DNA of 64,000 nt from Roseibium sp. (GTDB taxonomy: Bacteria > Pseudomonadota > Alphaproteobacteria > Rhizobiales > Stappiaceae), in assembly GCA_017643925.1 (NCBI GenBank), contig JAEPML010000001.1:688974-752973 (forward strand). The letters are read 5' to 3'. The notes under the pieces are model-generated. The model was given only the letters and a program-made list of their open reading frames with translations. It ran no database searches and was not told the origin of the DNA. Shown one piece after another: positions 25,151-33,890 of the stretch. Position 1 is the first letter of the stretch, and every line of letters starts with the position of its first letter. A program made the position numbers and the translations under genes.

Positions 25151-25177
25151 TGATCCGGGCTCCAACTGCCCCCGTAC
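25151..25177 (+). promoter_or_regulatory. RpoE (ECF11-type) promoter of the FAD oxidoreductase/DUF1365 operon
   Basis: TGATCC at 25151-25156, a 17-base spacer and GTAC at 25174-25177. Exactly the same TGATCC-N17-GTAC arrangement precedes rpoE (29400-29426). TGATCC is the known -35 of the Rhodobacter RpoE regulon. It lies 32 bases before the ATG at 25209. Confidence 0.75.
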
Positions 25178-25208
25178 CGATCACATAACAATTTTGACGG
25201 ATTTTGAA

Positions 25209-26543
25209 ATGGAACCCTTGAAAATAGCAGTGATCGGGTCGGGCGTTTCGGGGCTTTCGGCAGCCTGGCTGTTGTCGCAGAAGCACCACGTTACGCTTTA
25301 TGAAGCCGGTGAACATGTTGGTGGTCATGCCAACACCGTGGATGTGGAAACATCCGATGGTTCGATTGCGGTTGATACGGGGTTCATCGTTTTCAACGAG
25401 CTCAACTACCCCAACCTGACGGCATTGTTCCGCCATCTCGATGTTGCGACAGACCCGACCGAGATGAGCTTCTCATTGTCCTTCAATGGCGGTTCCTATG
25501 AATATGCCGGTGGCGGCAACGGTTTCTTCGGGCAACGGCGTAACCTGGCGCGACCGCGTCACTGGCGTCTGCTGAACGATGTCTCCCGCTTCTTCAAGAC
25601 GGCGCAGGACAGGGTCGACCGGTTTGCGGAAAACTGCAGCCTCGGTGAATTCCTGGAGCGGGAAAACTACTCGCGCGCCTTCGTCGATGACCACATTGTT
25701 CCCATGGGAGCTGCCATCTGGTCGACCTCCATGGCGGGCATGCTGGACTTCCCGGCAAGAAGCTTCGTGGATTTCTATGCCAATCACGGAATGCTCCAGT
25801 TCTCCGACCGGCCAAAGTGGGGAACGGTTTCCGGCGGCAGTCGGTCCTATGTCAAACGTCTGCTCGAGACGGGCGAGTTTGAAGTCCACACCGGGAACGC
25901 GGCTAAACGCGTGGCCCGACATCCGGGCCATGTGCTTGTCGAAGACACGATGGGAACGATAAGGCCCTTCGATCAGATCGTGATGGCAACCCATGCCAAT
26001 CAGGCGCTCGACTTGCTGGAAACGCCGGGTGAGCTGGAGACAAAGCTCCTGTCTTGCTTTGACTATCAACCGAACAAGGCTGTCCTGCACCGGGATGCAC
26101 GCTGGATGCCCAAACGCAAACGCATCTGGTCCAGCTGGAACTACCTGAAAAAGGACCAGGGCGCGGAGACCGGACTTTGCGTGACATACTGGATGAACCG
26201 GTTGCAGAAACTTGGAACAAGCACGGATCTGTTTGTCACGCTCAACCCGTTCGACGAGATCCACCCCAAGGCGGTCGAACGCGAGTTCATGTATGAGCAC
26301 CCGGTGTTTGATCAGGCAGCAATGGCAGCGCAACGTGACCTCTGGGCGCTCCAGGGCCAGCAGCGTACCTGGTTCTGCGGCAGTTACTTCGGATATGGCT
26401 TCCACGAGGATGGCCTGCAAAGCGGCCTGGCGGTCGCCGAGGCTCTTGGCGGCGTGCGTCGTCCGTGGTCGGTCGAAAAGGAATCGGGACGGATTGCGGC
26501 TCTGTCGCAGACACGTGCCTTCGCGATCGAGGCGGCGGAATAG
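25209..26543 (+). CDS. NAD(P)/FAD-dependent oxidoreductase (amine-oxidase-like) of the RpoE regulon
   Basis: 444-residue flavoprotein. N-terminal dinucleotide fold IAVIGSGVSGLSAAWLLS, GEHVGGHANTV, and the family stretch VDTGFIVFNELNYPNLTALF. This is the flavin amine oxidase-like protein that accompanies DUF1365 and cyclopropane-fatty-acid synthase genes in many bacteria and belongs to the singlet-oxygen RpoE regulon in Rhodobacter; lipid modification is suspected. ATG at 25209. It overlaps the next gene by one base. Confidence 0.9.
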   Translation: MEPLKIAVIGSGVSGLSAAWLLSQKHHVTLYEAGEHVGGHANTVDVETSDGSIAVDTGFIVFNELNYPNLTALFRHLDVATDPTEMSFSLSFNGGSYEYAGGGNGFFGQRRNLARPRHWRLLNDVSRFFKTAQDRVDRFAENCSLGEFLERENYSRAFVDDHIVPMGAAIWSTSMAGMLDFPARSFVDFYANHGMLQFSDRPKWGTVSGGSRSYVKRLLETGEFEVHTGNAAKRVARHPGHVLVEDTMGTIRPFDQIVMATHANQALDLLETPGELETKLLSCFDYQPNKAVLHRDARWMPKRKRIWSSWNYLKKDQGAETGLCVTYWMNRLQKLGTSTDLFVTLNPFDEIHPKAVEREFMYEHPVFDQAAMAAQRDLWALQGQQRTWFCGSYFGYGFHEDGLQSGLAVAEALGGVRRPWSVEKESGRIAALSQTRAFAIEAAE

Positions 26544-27331
26544 TGGATCAGGAAAGCGCAATCTATGTCGGAACGGTCGGGCACACACGTGTCCGGCCAC
26601 GTATTCACAAGCTGAAATACCAGGTGTTTTCTTGCCTGTTCGACTGTGATCGCCTTGAAGAAACCTCCAGGAGGCTCCGGCTTTTTTCCTATAACCGGGG
26701 CAACCTCTTTTCTCTTCACGACCGGGATTTTGGCAATGGTGGCCCCATTGGGGACTATCTCAAGCAGATCTCGCATGAAGCAGGCATGGCGGACGAAATC
26801 GAACGATATTCCATGCTGTGTTACCCGCGCATTTTCGGTTATGCCTTCAACCCGCTGACCGTGTATTTCGGCTATGACAAGGCTGGAGACGTCAGCCTGA
26901 TCGTCTATGAAGTCAACAACACCTTCGGTGAGCGAAAGACCTATGTCATCCGTGCCGGATCAAACGAAAACGGCGTGATCGCGCAGGAATGCGAAAAAGA
27001 ATTTTACGTGTCTCCCTTTAATGCCGCAGAAGGCAAATACAGCTTTCACGTGACGCCTCCTGGCGAGGAGTTGACGGTCGGCGTCGCCCTGCGCAATCAG
27101 GACGGTCCGATCTTGAAGGCCTATTTCCGTGGTGAAAGACACGAGCTGAGCGACACCGGTCTGCTCAAGAGCCTTCTCAGGACCGGCTGGATGACCGCCA
27201 AGGTGACGGCTGGCATTCACATCGAGGCCGCGCGCTTGTGGATGAAAGGCTTGCGGCTCGTACCGCGTCCACCGGCTCCCGAAAGCCCAGTCACCTTTGT
27301 AAACTCAGCTGAAACCGCAAGAAAAACCTGA
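26543..27331 (+). CDS. DUF1365 family protein
   Basis: 262 residues. DUF1365 marks: GTVGHTRVRPRIHKLKYQVF, LFSLHDRDFG, YPRIFGYAFNPLTVYFGYD, VYEVNNTFGERKTY. The family is regularly paired with the upstream flavoprotein. GTG at 26543 overlaps the upstream stop (TAGTG), so translation is coupled. A role in furan fatty acid or other membrane-lipid chemistry has been proposed for such clusters; nothing in the sequence decides it. Confidence 0.9.
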   Translation: MDQESAIYVGTVGHTRVRPRIHKLKYQVFSCLFDCDRLEETSRRLRLFSYNRGNLFSLHDRDFGNGGPIGDYLKQISHEAGMADEIERYSMLCYPRIFGYAFNPLTVYFGYDKAGDVSLIVYEVNNTFGERKTYVIRAGSNENGVIAQECEKEFYVSPFNAAEGKYSFHVTPPGEELTVGVALRNQDGPILKAYFRGERHELSDTGLLKSLLRTGWMTAKVTAGIHIEAARLWMKGLRLVPRPPAPESPVTFVNSAETARKT

Positions 27332-27342
27332 TCGCCTGTCTC

Positions 27343-28116
27343 TCAGCCCGCGGGTGACTTGTGTATGAACCGCCGGACGACCCAGAAATAGAGACGGTTG
27401 GGCAACAGGCGCAGTATTTTCATTGCAGACGTAAAGGCCCAGGGGAACCTCACCTCGAAGCTGCTGCGTTTCAATCCCGCGAGGCATTCAGCGGCTGCCT
27501 TCTCGACGCTCATCAGTCCCGGCATCGGAAACGGGTTGTCCCGGGTCATGGGTGTGTCGACGAAGCCCGGATTGACGAGTGATACCTTGATGCCGCGCGG
27601 GCCAAGTTCGCAAGCCAGCGTTTCCGCCAGGTTGATCAGGGCGGCCTTTGTCGGTCCATAGGCCAAGGATAGTGGCAGGCCGCGATAGCCGGCGACAGAC
27701 GCCACAAGAACAATATGGCCTTTACCCCGCGAGAGCATGCGGGGCAGCAGGGCATCAAGCGCGTGCATGACCCCCATGTAATTGACCTCGACACCCTTGC
27801 GTACGGCAGCCAAGTCGAATTCGTCCACGGTCATCAGCGTCCAGGCGCCCGCATTCAGGATCGCCACATCGATCCCGCCTGTCTTTTCCTCGATTTCCGC
27901 AACGCAAGCAGATACCGCCGGTGCATCGGTGACATCCAGAGGATAGGCATGCAGGGTGTCGTAGTCCGCCGACGCTGCCTTGAGGCGGTCTTCGGAGCGG
28001 GCGGAAATGGCGACATGGTCGCTTTGTGCACCGATCATTTTTGCGAGCTCAAGCCCGATACCGGAACTGGCGCCGGTGATCCACACCGAGCGCCAGTCAG
28101 GTTCAGTTGCAGTCAT
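27343..28116 (-). CDS. SDR family oxidoreductase cotranscribed with rpoE-chrR
   Basis: 257-residue short-chain dehydrogenase: cofactor motif TGASSGIG, NAG, active-site Ser in VASVAGYRG and YGPTK in place of the usual YxASK (the catalytic Tyr and Lys are kept). A basic, hydrophobic C-terminus (RLYFWVVRRFIHK) may touch the membrane. Three bases separate it from chrR, so it is the third gene of the rpoE operon; Rhodobacter also has an SDR in its RpoE regulon. Confidence 0.9.
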   Translation of the reverse strand: MTATEPDWRSVWITGASSGIGLELAKMIGAQSDHVAISARSEDRLKAASADYDTLHAYPLDVTDAPAVSACVAEIEEKTGGIDVAILNAGAWTLMTVDEFDLAAVRKGVEVNYMGVMHALDALLPRMLSRGKGHIVLVASVAGYRGLPLSLAYGPTKAALINLAETLACELGPRGIKVSLVNPGFVDTPMTRDNPFPMPGLMSVEKAAAECLAGLKRSSFEVRFPWAFTSAMKILRLLPNRLYFWVVRRFIHKSPAG

Positions 28117-28119
28117 TGA

Positions 28120-28776
28120 TCAGATCCCGACCAGGGGCTGCAGCAATCGACTTATCAGGTTTTTGAAACGGGTCGGAGCTTCCGTTGCCACGATGCAGAT
28201 ACATGGCGCTCCAGCTTCGACGCGTGGCTGGTGTTCCACGTGTTCATCCAGATCCGCAATGTCACCGGGCCCGAAGCGCCCGAGTTCATCGCGATAGGCA
28301 CCGGAAAGTACGAGCGTCATTTCAGAACCGCCATGTCCATGTTCGGGAACAGCCATTCCAGGGCTGATCTTCAACATGTAGAGCGACGTGTTCTTGGACG
28401 TGCGAAGCGGGATCCGGTGGCGCTGAACGCCCGGTGCAACGCGTTTCCAGGACACGGCGTCAAGCTCAAGACCGATATGGTCCTGCAGCGGCAACGGCAC
28501 GTCGGACGACTTGCGGGGCCGCCGGGCAACGGGCACTTCAATTTTGTCGGCTGAATCTATTCCTGCGAATATACGATCCAACGCGTTATCTTCGAGGCTG
28601 GCTTCTTCTGTATCTTCCAGAAGGTTTCCGCCTATCTCTTCAGCCAGACGCAGGTTGTGACGGCATTCTTCACACATGGCCAGATGGGCGGCCACGACGA
28701 GCGAGAATGCTTCGTCCAGATCCCCTGCTGCATAGCGGAGCAGAGTGGCGTCGTCGAGATGGTGGAGGGTGGTCAT
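28120..28776 (-). CDS. chrR: Anti-sigma factor ChrR (zinc, cupin type)
   Basis: 218 residues in two domains. The N-terminal zinc anti-sigma domain has H6, H31, C35 and C38 at exactly the positions known for Rhodobacter ChrR (AAHLAMCEECR). The C-terminal cupin domain contains PEHGHGGSEMTLVLSG. In characterised ChrR the cupin domain is needed for the response to singlet oxygen. It overlaps rpoE by four bases. Confidence 0.94.
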   Translation of the reverse strand: MTTLHHLDDATLLRYAAGDLDEAFSLVVAAHLAMCEECRHNLRLAEEIGGNLLEDTEEASLEDNALDRIFAGIDSADKIEVPVARRPRKSSDVPLPLQDHIGLELDAVSWKRVAPGVQRHRIPLRTSKNTSLYMLKISPGMAVPEHGHGGSEMTLVLSGAYRDELGRFGPGDIADLDEHVEHQPRVEAGAPCICIVATEAPTRFKNLISRLLQPLVGI

Positions 28777-29372
28777 CTGAGTTCCTCCAGAGTTGACCTG
28801 AGTTTTCCATAGGCGAGACGCATGCGGGATTTCACGGTTCCAAGTGGAATGGACAATTTGCTGGCAATGTCGCTCTGCGACAGGTCCTCGATATAGGCCA
28901 TCCTGATGATCTGGCGTTGATCATCCGGCAGCTCCGACAAGGCATCGGTGACCCGACCGGAGATCTCGTTTGCTATCACCATGTCTTCACCGTCCGCTTC
29001 CTCGGAGGCAAGTTCGACGTCGTCCAGATCCTCGTAAGGTTTTGAAGATCCACGTCGGAGCTTGTCGATCCTTGCGTTCCTGGCAATCGTGTAAATCCAG
29101 GTGCTGACAGCGCCACGTTCCGGTGAATAGAGCTTGGCCTTTCGCCAGACATTCAACATGACGTCCTGTACCAGGTCTTCAGCGAGTTGCTGGTCGGCAC
29201 CCGCCTTGAGCATGACTGCCTTGATCCGCGGTCCGTAGTGCACGAACAACGCCCTGAAGGCGTCCCTGTCACTGTCGGTCGCAATTCGCGTCAGCAGCAT
29301 CTTTTGATAGTCGCTTGAAAACTCTGGCACGAGTTCGTCCGGAATCATTTTTGCTGTCGAGGTTAGTAGCAT
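28773..29372 (-). CDS. rpoE: ECF sigma factor RpoE (singlet-oxygen response, ECF11 group)
   Basis: 199 residues. Region 2 contains AEDLVQDVMLNVWRKA and VSTWIYTIARNARIDKLRR; region 4 contains LPDDQRQIIRMAYIEDLSQSDIASKL and PLGTVKSRMRLAYGKL. A TTG at 29399 extends the frame, but it would overlap the -10 of the rpoE promoter; ATG at 29372 with AAGGTG upstream fits better. Autoregulated through the TGATCC-N17-GTAC promoter. Directs the photo-oxidative stress genes that surround it. Confidence 0.93.
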   Translation of the reverse strand: MLLTSTAKMIPDELVPEFSSDYQKMLLTRIATDSDRDAFRALFVHYGPRIKAVMLKAGADQQLAEDLVQDVMLNVWRKAKLYSPERGAVSTWIYTIARNARIDKLRRGSSKPYEDLDDVELASEEADGEDMVIANEISGRVTDALSELPDDQRQIIRMAYIEDLSQSDIASKLSIPLGTVKSRMRLAYGKLRSTLEELR

Positions 29373-29399
29373 AACCGCACCTTTTTGCGTTCGATACAA

Positions 29400-29426
29400 G
29401 TACGTTGGGCTGGTTCGCTCGGATCA
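29400..29426 (-). promoter_or_regulatory. Autoregulated RpoE promoter of rpoE-chrR-SDR
   Basis: On the minus strand: TGATCC (29426-29421), 17 bases, GTAC (29403-29400). Same motif and spacing as at 25151-25177. The -10 ends 28 bases before the ATG at 29372. Confidence 0.75.
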
Positions 29427-29657
29427 CACTCCATTAGGGCACAAATCAGCATGATTTTTTCCACCGCAGAAACACGAAGTGCCTGCTTCAAAGGCGACAC
29501 TACGTCGTCATTGGTGGTCCGTTCTGGATATCAGCACTCAGGGGCCTAATTCATGGTGCGCTGACCGACGTTTTTCTCGGGAATTTGATTGGCCCTGGAT
29601 GCGTCCGGTTGAAAGAATGGTGCAACAAAGACAAAAGAACGGAACACTGGACAAACA

Positions 29658-30398
29658 ATGCGTCGGATCTTGATGTGGAGCGCGGGCTTCCTGGTCTTCA
29701 ATCTCGGGCTTGTCCTGTTCGTGTTCCTGTCAGGAACACACACGACATCGTCGCATTGGAGCAGCGCCAGCAGAGCGCCCATCGGTATTGCACCTGATCC
29801 GCGCATCGAGCGCCAGGCCATCGTTCAGGTCTATGCGGCCCGGGCCTTTAGCTGGCGTGGTTATTTCGGGGTGCACAGCTGGATTTCGATCAAGCCGCCG
29901 GAAGCTGGGCATTTTGACACCTATGAGGTGATCGGCTGGCGGGTGCGCTATGGCGGGAACGCCGTTTCTGTCTCCCGAAGGGCTCCGGACAGCCGTTGGT
30001 TCGGGTCGGAACCTCGCTTGATTGCGGAGTTCCGTGGCAAGGAAGCTGAAGCCGCAATTCCAAGGTTGCTGACGGCGATCCAGGACTACCGCCACAACGA
30101 TGCCTATACGGTCTGGCCCGGCCCCAACTCGAACACGTTCATCGCCCATCTGGGCCGTGTTGCTCCCGAACTGAGATTGGATCTGCCGCCGACCGCTGTC
30201 GGGAAAGATTTCCTGCCCTCGGGCTTCTGGGCCAAGGCTCCGAGCGGGACCGGCTATCAGCTCTCGCTTTCAGGGCTGCTGGGTATCCTGATTGCCTGGG
30301 AGGAAGGGCTCGAGGTCAATCTGCTTGGCCTGACCTATGGCATTGATGTGAAAGACCTGTCCATAAAGCTTCCGATGGTTGGTCGCATCGGGCTCTAG
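29658..30398 (+). CDS. DUF3750 family protein
   Basis: 246 residues with an N-terminal signal anchor (ILMWSAGFLVFNLGLVLFVFLSG), then the DUF3750 signatures VYAARAFSWRGYFGVHSWISIK, YEVIGWRVRYGG and WPGPNSNTFIAHLGR. The family often lies close to rpoE-chrR-type stress genes, but function is unknown; I see no RpoE box on this strand. Likely anchored in the inner membrane facing the periplasm. Confidence 0.88.
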   Translation: MRRILMWSAGFLVFNLGLVLFVFLSGTHTTSSHWSSASRAPIGIAPDPRIERQAIVQVYAARAFSWRGYFGVHSWISIKPPEAGHFDTYEVIGWRVRYGGNAVSVSRRAPDSRWFGSEPRLIAEFRGKEAEAAIPRLLTAIQDYRHNDAYTVWPGPNSNTFIAHLGRVAPELRLDLPPTAVGKDFLPSGFWAKAPSGTGYQLSLSGLLGILIAWEEGLEVNLLGLTYGIDVKDLSIKLPMVGRIGL

Positions 30399-30538
30399 CC
30401 CGCACGTCACCAAAATGATGCAGCAATGATCTTGTCAATCCGGACTGGGTAGAGCAGACACGTCTGCGAGCGAGTCACGCGAAAATGTCGGACCTGTTGT
30501 CCTGACAGCGATGATACCAGGACTGGAGTTGACGTCTC

Positions 30539-31432
30539 TTGAGCACATCCATTGCAACCGGCCGGGCGGCCAACATAGCGGGCAGTCTGTGGATGATCGC
30601 ATCGATGGGGGCGTTTGCGGTCGAGGATGCATTCGTCAAGGCGGCGGCCAAGGCCATGCCTGTCGGTCAGATCCTGATCATGTTCGGACTTGGCGGGGCG
30701 CTTGTGTTTGCCGGTCTTGCGCTTGCGAACAGGGAGCCGTTGTTCATCAGGGATGTCGTCTCCCGCCCCATGCTCATTCGGGTTGTCTTCGAGGTCACGG
30801 GACGCCTGTTCTATGTCCTTGCTGTTGCCTTGATCCCGCTCTCCACGGCGACGGTCATTCTGCAGGCAACACCGCTGGTCGTCGTCGCTGCGGCCGTTCT
30901 CGTATTCAAGGAAAAGGTTGGCTGGCGCAGATGGCTGGCGGTGTTCATCGGACTGGCGGGTGTCGTGGTGATTGTCCAGCCCGGCGGGGAGGGCTTCTCG
31001 GCACTTTCGCTGCTTGCGGTCGTCGGCATGATCGGGTTTGCGGGTCGCGATCTTGCCAGCCGGGTCGCCCCGGCGACCGTCGGTACGGTCCTGCTCGGGT
31101 TTTACGGTTTTCTGTCCGTCATTGTGGCGGGTGTGTTCTATTCGTTCTGGCAGGGCGTTCCATTTGTCCTGCCTGATCCACAGACCTCGCTGTTTCTCGC
31201 CGGCGCCGTTCTTGCGGGTGTCTCCGCCTATAGCTGCCTGATGAAGGCGATGCGCACCGGCGACGTTTCTGCCGTCACGCCTTTCAGATATACGCGGCTG
31301 CTCTTCGGGATCGCGCTGGGCGTCTTGCTCTTTGGTGAACACCTGAGTTTCGAAATGTTGGCGGGCTCGGGTCTGATCGTACTTTCGGGACTGTTCATCG
31401 TGTGGCGCGGCAAGCAGGCAGGCAAGTCGTAG
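30539..31432 (+). CDS. EamA (DMT superfamily) transporter
   Basis: 297 residues with ten hydrophobic segments arranged as two EamA repeats (each about 130 residues; PLSTATVILQATPLVVVAAAVLVFKEKVGWRRW ends the first, split here only by description). Motif FGEHLSFEMLAGSGLIVLSG ends the second. Likely exports a metabolite or drug; substrate not predictable. TTG start at 30539; the protein opens MSTSIATGRAANIAGS. Confidence 0.88.
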   Translation: MSTSIATGRAANIAGSLWMIASMGAFAVEDAFVKAAAKAMPVGQILIMFGLGGALVFAGLALANREPLFIRDVVSRPMLIRVVFEVTGRLFYVLAVALIPLSTATVILQATPLVVVAAAVLVFKEKVGWRRWLAVFIGLAGVVVIVQPGGEGFSALSLLAVVGMIGFAGRDLASRVAPATVGTVLLGFYGFLSVIVAGVFYSFWQGVPFVLPDPQTSLFLAGAVLAGVSAYSCLMKAMRTGDVSAVTPFRYTRLLFGIALGVLLFGEHLSFEMLAGSGLIVLSGLFIVWRGKQAGKS

Positions 31433-31456
31433 GGCCTGGAGTGTCCTGCTCGACGC

Positions 31457-31846
31457 TCACAGAAAACGCGCAAGAACAATGGCGGTCCCTATGATGTGGC
31501 CAAGTGTCACCAGGACCGACAGGCCATGGAGGTACTTGAACGTAGTGCCCTGACCCCTGTCGGTGGCGGCATTGATGGCAGGCATCAGAACCTGCCGGGT
31601 CGGGACGGTTGTCAACGCGATCGCCGTCATCACGCCCGCAGAAAGCGGGTCTATGCGGATCAGCAGACCCGCAGCGAGCAGGGACGCTCCAATGACAAGC
31701 AAGTAGAAATGCGGGAAAGCACGCCTGAGCAACGGACCCGCAGTTTCAGCGGGCAGGGACGAGAACAGGAATGCCGCGAACCCGAATGAGTAGAGCACCA
31801 TACCTCCAAACAGGGAGGCCGTGACGAGAAGAGCCGCGGTTTCCAT
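31457..31846 (-). CDS. DUF4149-like small membrane protein
   Basis: 129 residues, four hydrophobic segments, beginning METAALLVTASLFGGMVLYS and including RRAFPHFYLLVIGAS and a late GLSVLVTLGHIIGTA, similar to the DUF4149 family. The ATG shares a base with the upstream stop (TAATG), making it the last gene of a three-gene unit with the methyltransferase-like and flavoprotein genes. Convergent with the EamA gene. Role unknown. Confidence 0.75.
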   Translation of the reverse strand: METAALLVTASLFGGMVLYSFGFAAFLFSSLPAETAGPLLRRAFPHFYLLVIGASLLAAGLLIRIDPLSAGVMTAIALTTVPTRQVLMPAINAATDRGQGTTFKYLHGLSVLVTLGHIIGTAIVLARFL

Positions 31847-32721
31847 TACATGCAATCCTCTTCAGGTGTCTTGAGGTTGTGGTGTGCATTCTGATTGGTG
31901 CGTCGTCCGTCAAACCGACGCGTAACCCTGCCGAATGCCGGAAGGAAATAGGGCACCGATGCTCGGTAACGCTCAAACCGTTCGCCATAGTGCCTGGAGA
32001 ACCGGCGTTCCTTGAGACAGGGTGCCAGCAGGCAATAGGTAGAGAAAACAAGTGCCAGGATGAGTTGATCCGGTGTCCAGACCGGAACGGTCCAAAGCGT
32101 CAGCGTGAACGCGAGATAGATCGGGTGCCGGATGTACCTGAAGAGCCCCCGCACCGGCATACCAGGATAGACCGGACGTTTTCCTGCCAAAAGGGACATC
32201 CAGCCAAGCGCTCCTGACTGGACTTCGATGCCGGCATCAAAGCTTGCTTTCATCAGGAAAAGCCAGCTTGCGCCGTACATCGTACAGAGCAACAGGAACG
32301 AAAGACCCTCCGCACGCCACCAGATGATCCCGGTAGGTGTCCACAAGGCAAAGAGCAGAAGCAGCTGAACCGACGCGATGATGGCATAGCTGGTCGTCGA
32401 GAGTGTGCCGGAATGATCTCCGGGAACAAGTCGCGCCAGAACGGCCCGCCCACGGCGCGTCAGCAACCAGGAATGCAGGAGCGGAAACTGGAGCAACAAC
32501 ACACCGTTTGCGAGAGGGGCCCAGGGCCAGGAAACCGCACCGAGGCTCGCGTTCATCCCGTGGAACATGACCACGCTCATCGCGGCAACCGCGCAAGCAA
32601 AAACCAAGTGGCAGAGAATTCCGTAGCAGAGCGCCAGCCCGATGCGATGACGGCCCGGCGGTGGGCGAAGGGCGCGCAGGATCAGCCGAAGTGGTCGAAC
32701 GACACGCGGGTCGCGGATCAT
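31846..32721 (-). CDS. Isoprenylcysteine/phospholipid methyltransferase-like membrane protein
   Basis: 291 residues, five to seven membrane helices, with the C-terminal signature of ICMT/PEMT-like methyltransferases: LFRYIRHPIYLAF, then ERRFSRHYGERFERYRASVP. The N-terminal basic section (RPLRLILRALRPP) is cytoplasmic. ATG at 32721 overlaps the flavoprotein stop as ATGA. A lipid or small-molecule methylation role in stress is conceivable. Confidence 0.83.
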   Translation of the reverse strand: MIRDPRVVRPLRLILRALRPPPGRHRIGLALCYGILCHLVFACAVAAMSVVMFHGMNASLGAVSWPWAPLANGVLLLQFPLLHSWLLTRRGRAVLARLVPGDHSGTLSTTSYAIIASVQLLLLFALWTPTGIIWWRAEGLSFLLLCTMYGASWLFLMKASFDAGIEVQSGALGWMSLLAGKRPVYPGMPVRGLFRYIRHPIYLAFTLTLWTVPVWTPDQLILALVFSTYCLLAPCLKERRFSRHYGERFERYRASVPYFLPAFGRVTRRFDGRRTNQNAHHNLKTPEEDCM

Positions 32722-33674
32722 GCGTCTGGCTCCGGCAATGCCTTGCCTATGGCCTGCCCGCTTTGCCAGGCGCATTCCACGCGCGCGCCCAGACACCAGT
32801 CACCACCAAGGTAGAGTGTTGCATTCGAGTTGCGCAAGAACGGCATTCCAAGGGGGACACTCACCTTGGCAAAACGCCAGCGATGTGCTGCCACATGGGT
32901 CGCGGAGGCAGGATCGACATTGAGCTGTTGGCAAAGTAACTCCAACAGAAGACGTTCGACGTCACGCTTCTCGAATTCCAAGTGATCTTGGCTCCACTCC
33001 GGACTTGCATGGGCAACATAGGCATTGGCCTGAGAGCCGGCGGCTTCTTGTCGACCGGGCTTTGCCGCCTCGCGTGAAATCCATGAGAAGGGACCTGAGC
33101 GAGATCGTTCTACGCGAATGCCGGACTTGGGTGCGTCTGAAAACGCCGCCATCAGGCACCAGCATGGAAGCAACCGAACCGCAGAGATGGCTTCAGAAAG
33201 CGCGTGTGACCTGCCCAGGAGCGCGATCGCCTGAGGTGCGGGCACTGTCATTACGAGCCGGTTGAACTCGAAGGCCCGGTCGTTCGAATGCACCCGCCAG
33301 CTACCGGCGCATTCCTCCAGGGCCACCACTTCTGTCTCGCGCCGAATGTCCAATCCTGTTGCCAGTCCCTTCGCGAGCGCGTTCATGGACGGAAGGCCGG
33401 TGAAGACACTGCGATCTTCCAGCTCCCAGGCAGTTGCGGCTTCCTCGCAGATCAGCCTGTCGATCTCGGCCTTGAACCCGTCCGTTTCTGCCGTGATGTA
33501 CTGAGCGCCATGGTCGAACCGCAAGCCGTCTCCGGCCCGGCGTGTCGCCAGACGGCCGCCAACACCGCGCCCCTTGTCGAGCAGAACAGGCCGGTACCCG
33601 CGATTGGTGAGTTCGCGCGCACAGGCGAGACCCGCCATGCCTGAACCAATGATGCCTATTCGAGGTCCGTTCAT
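32718..33674 (-). CDS. Renalase-like NAD(P)/FAD-dependent oxidoreductase
   Basis: 318 residues. N-terminal dinucleotide fold IGIIGSGMAGLACARELTNRG, then DKGRGVGGRLATRR, FDHGAQYIT and, near the end, LYLGGDWCLGARVECAWQSG, the pattern of renalase-type flavoproteins. Homologues are induced by RpoE or sit beside photolyase in marine alphaproteobacteria. ATG at 33674; a TTG two codons earlier is weaker. A 216-base gap separates it from the photolyase gene upstream, in which I found no RpoE box. Confidence 0.87.
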   Translation of the reverse strand: MNGPRIGIIGSGMAGLACARELTNRGYRPVLLDKGRGVGGRLATRRAGDGLRFDHGAQYITAETDGFKAEIDRLICEEAATAWELEDRSVFTGLPSMNALAKGLATGLDIRRETEVVALEECAGSWRVHSNDRAFEFNRLVMTVPAPQAIALLGRSHALSEAISAVRLLPCWCLMAAFSDAPKSGIRVERSRSGPFSWISREAAKPGRQEAAGSQANAYVAHASPEWSQDHLEFEKRDVERLLLELLCQQLNVDPASATHVAAHRWRFAKVSVPLGMPFLRNSNATLYLGGDWCLGARVECAWQSGQAIGKALPEPDA

Positions 33675-33890
33675 CAGCAACCGATCATTTTGCCGCGTGG
33701 GAAGTACATGTTCTGTCCGTTTTTTAAGAAGTTGATCCGCGATCAGGGTTCCATCAGGTCATACGCGCCAGACAAAGGCTTGGATGTGCCGCGGGATGCC
33801 ACCTGCGACATTTGGCATTTGAAGTCGCAATGCGCAGACGGGTTCATTTGCATATGTCGGAACAATTGGACTTTTCTCGGCCGCGCAGGG

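Noticed and set aside
30407..31342. 311-codon open frame antisense to the EamA transporter
   Set aside because: Extremely charged, repetitive translation typical of an antisense shadow of a membrane protein.
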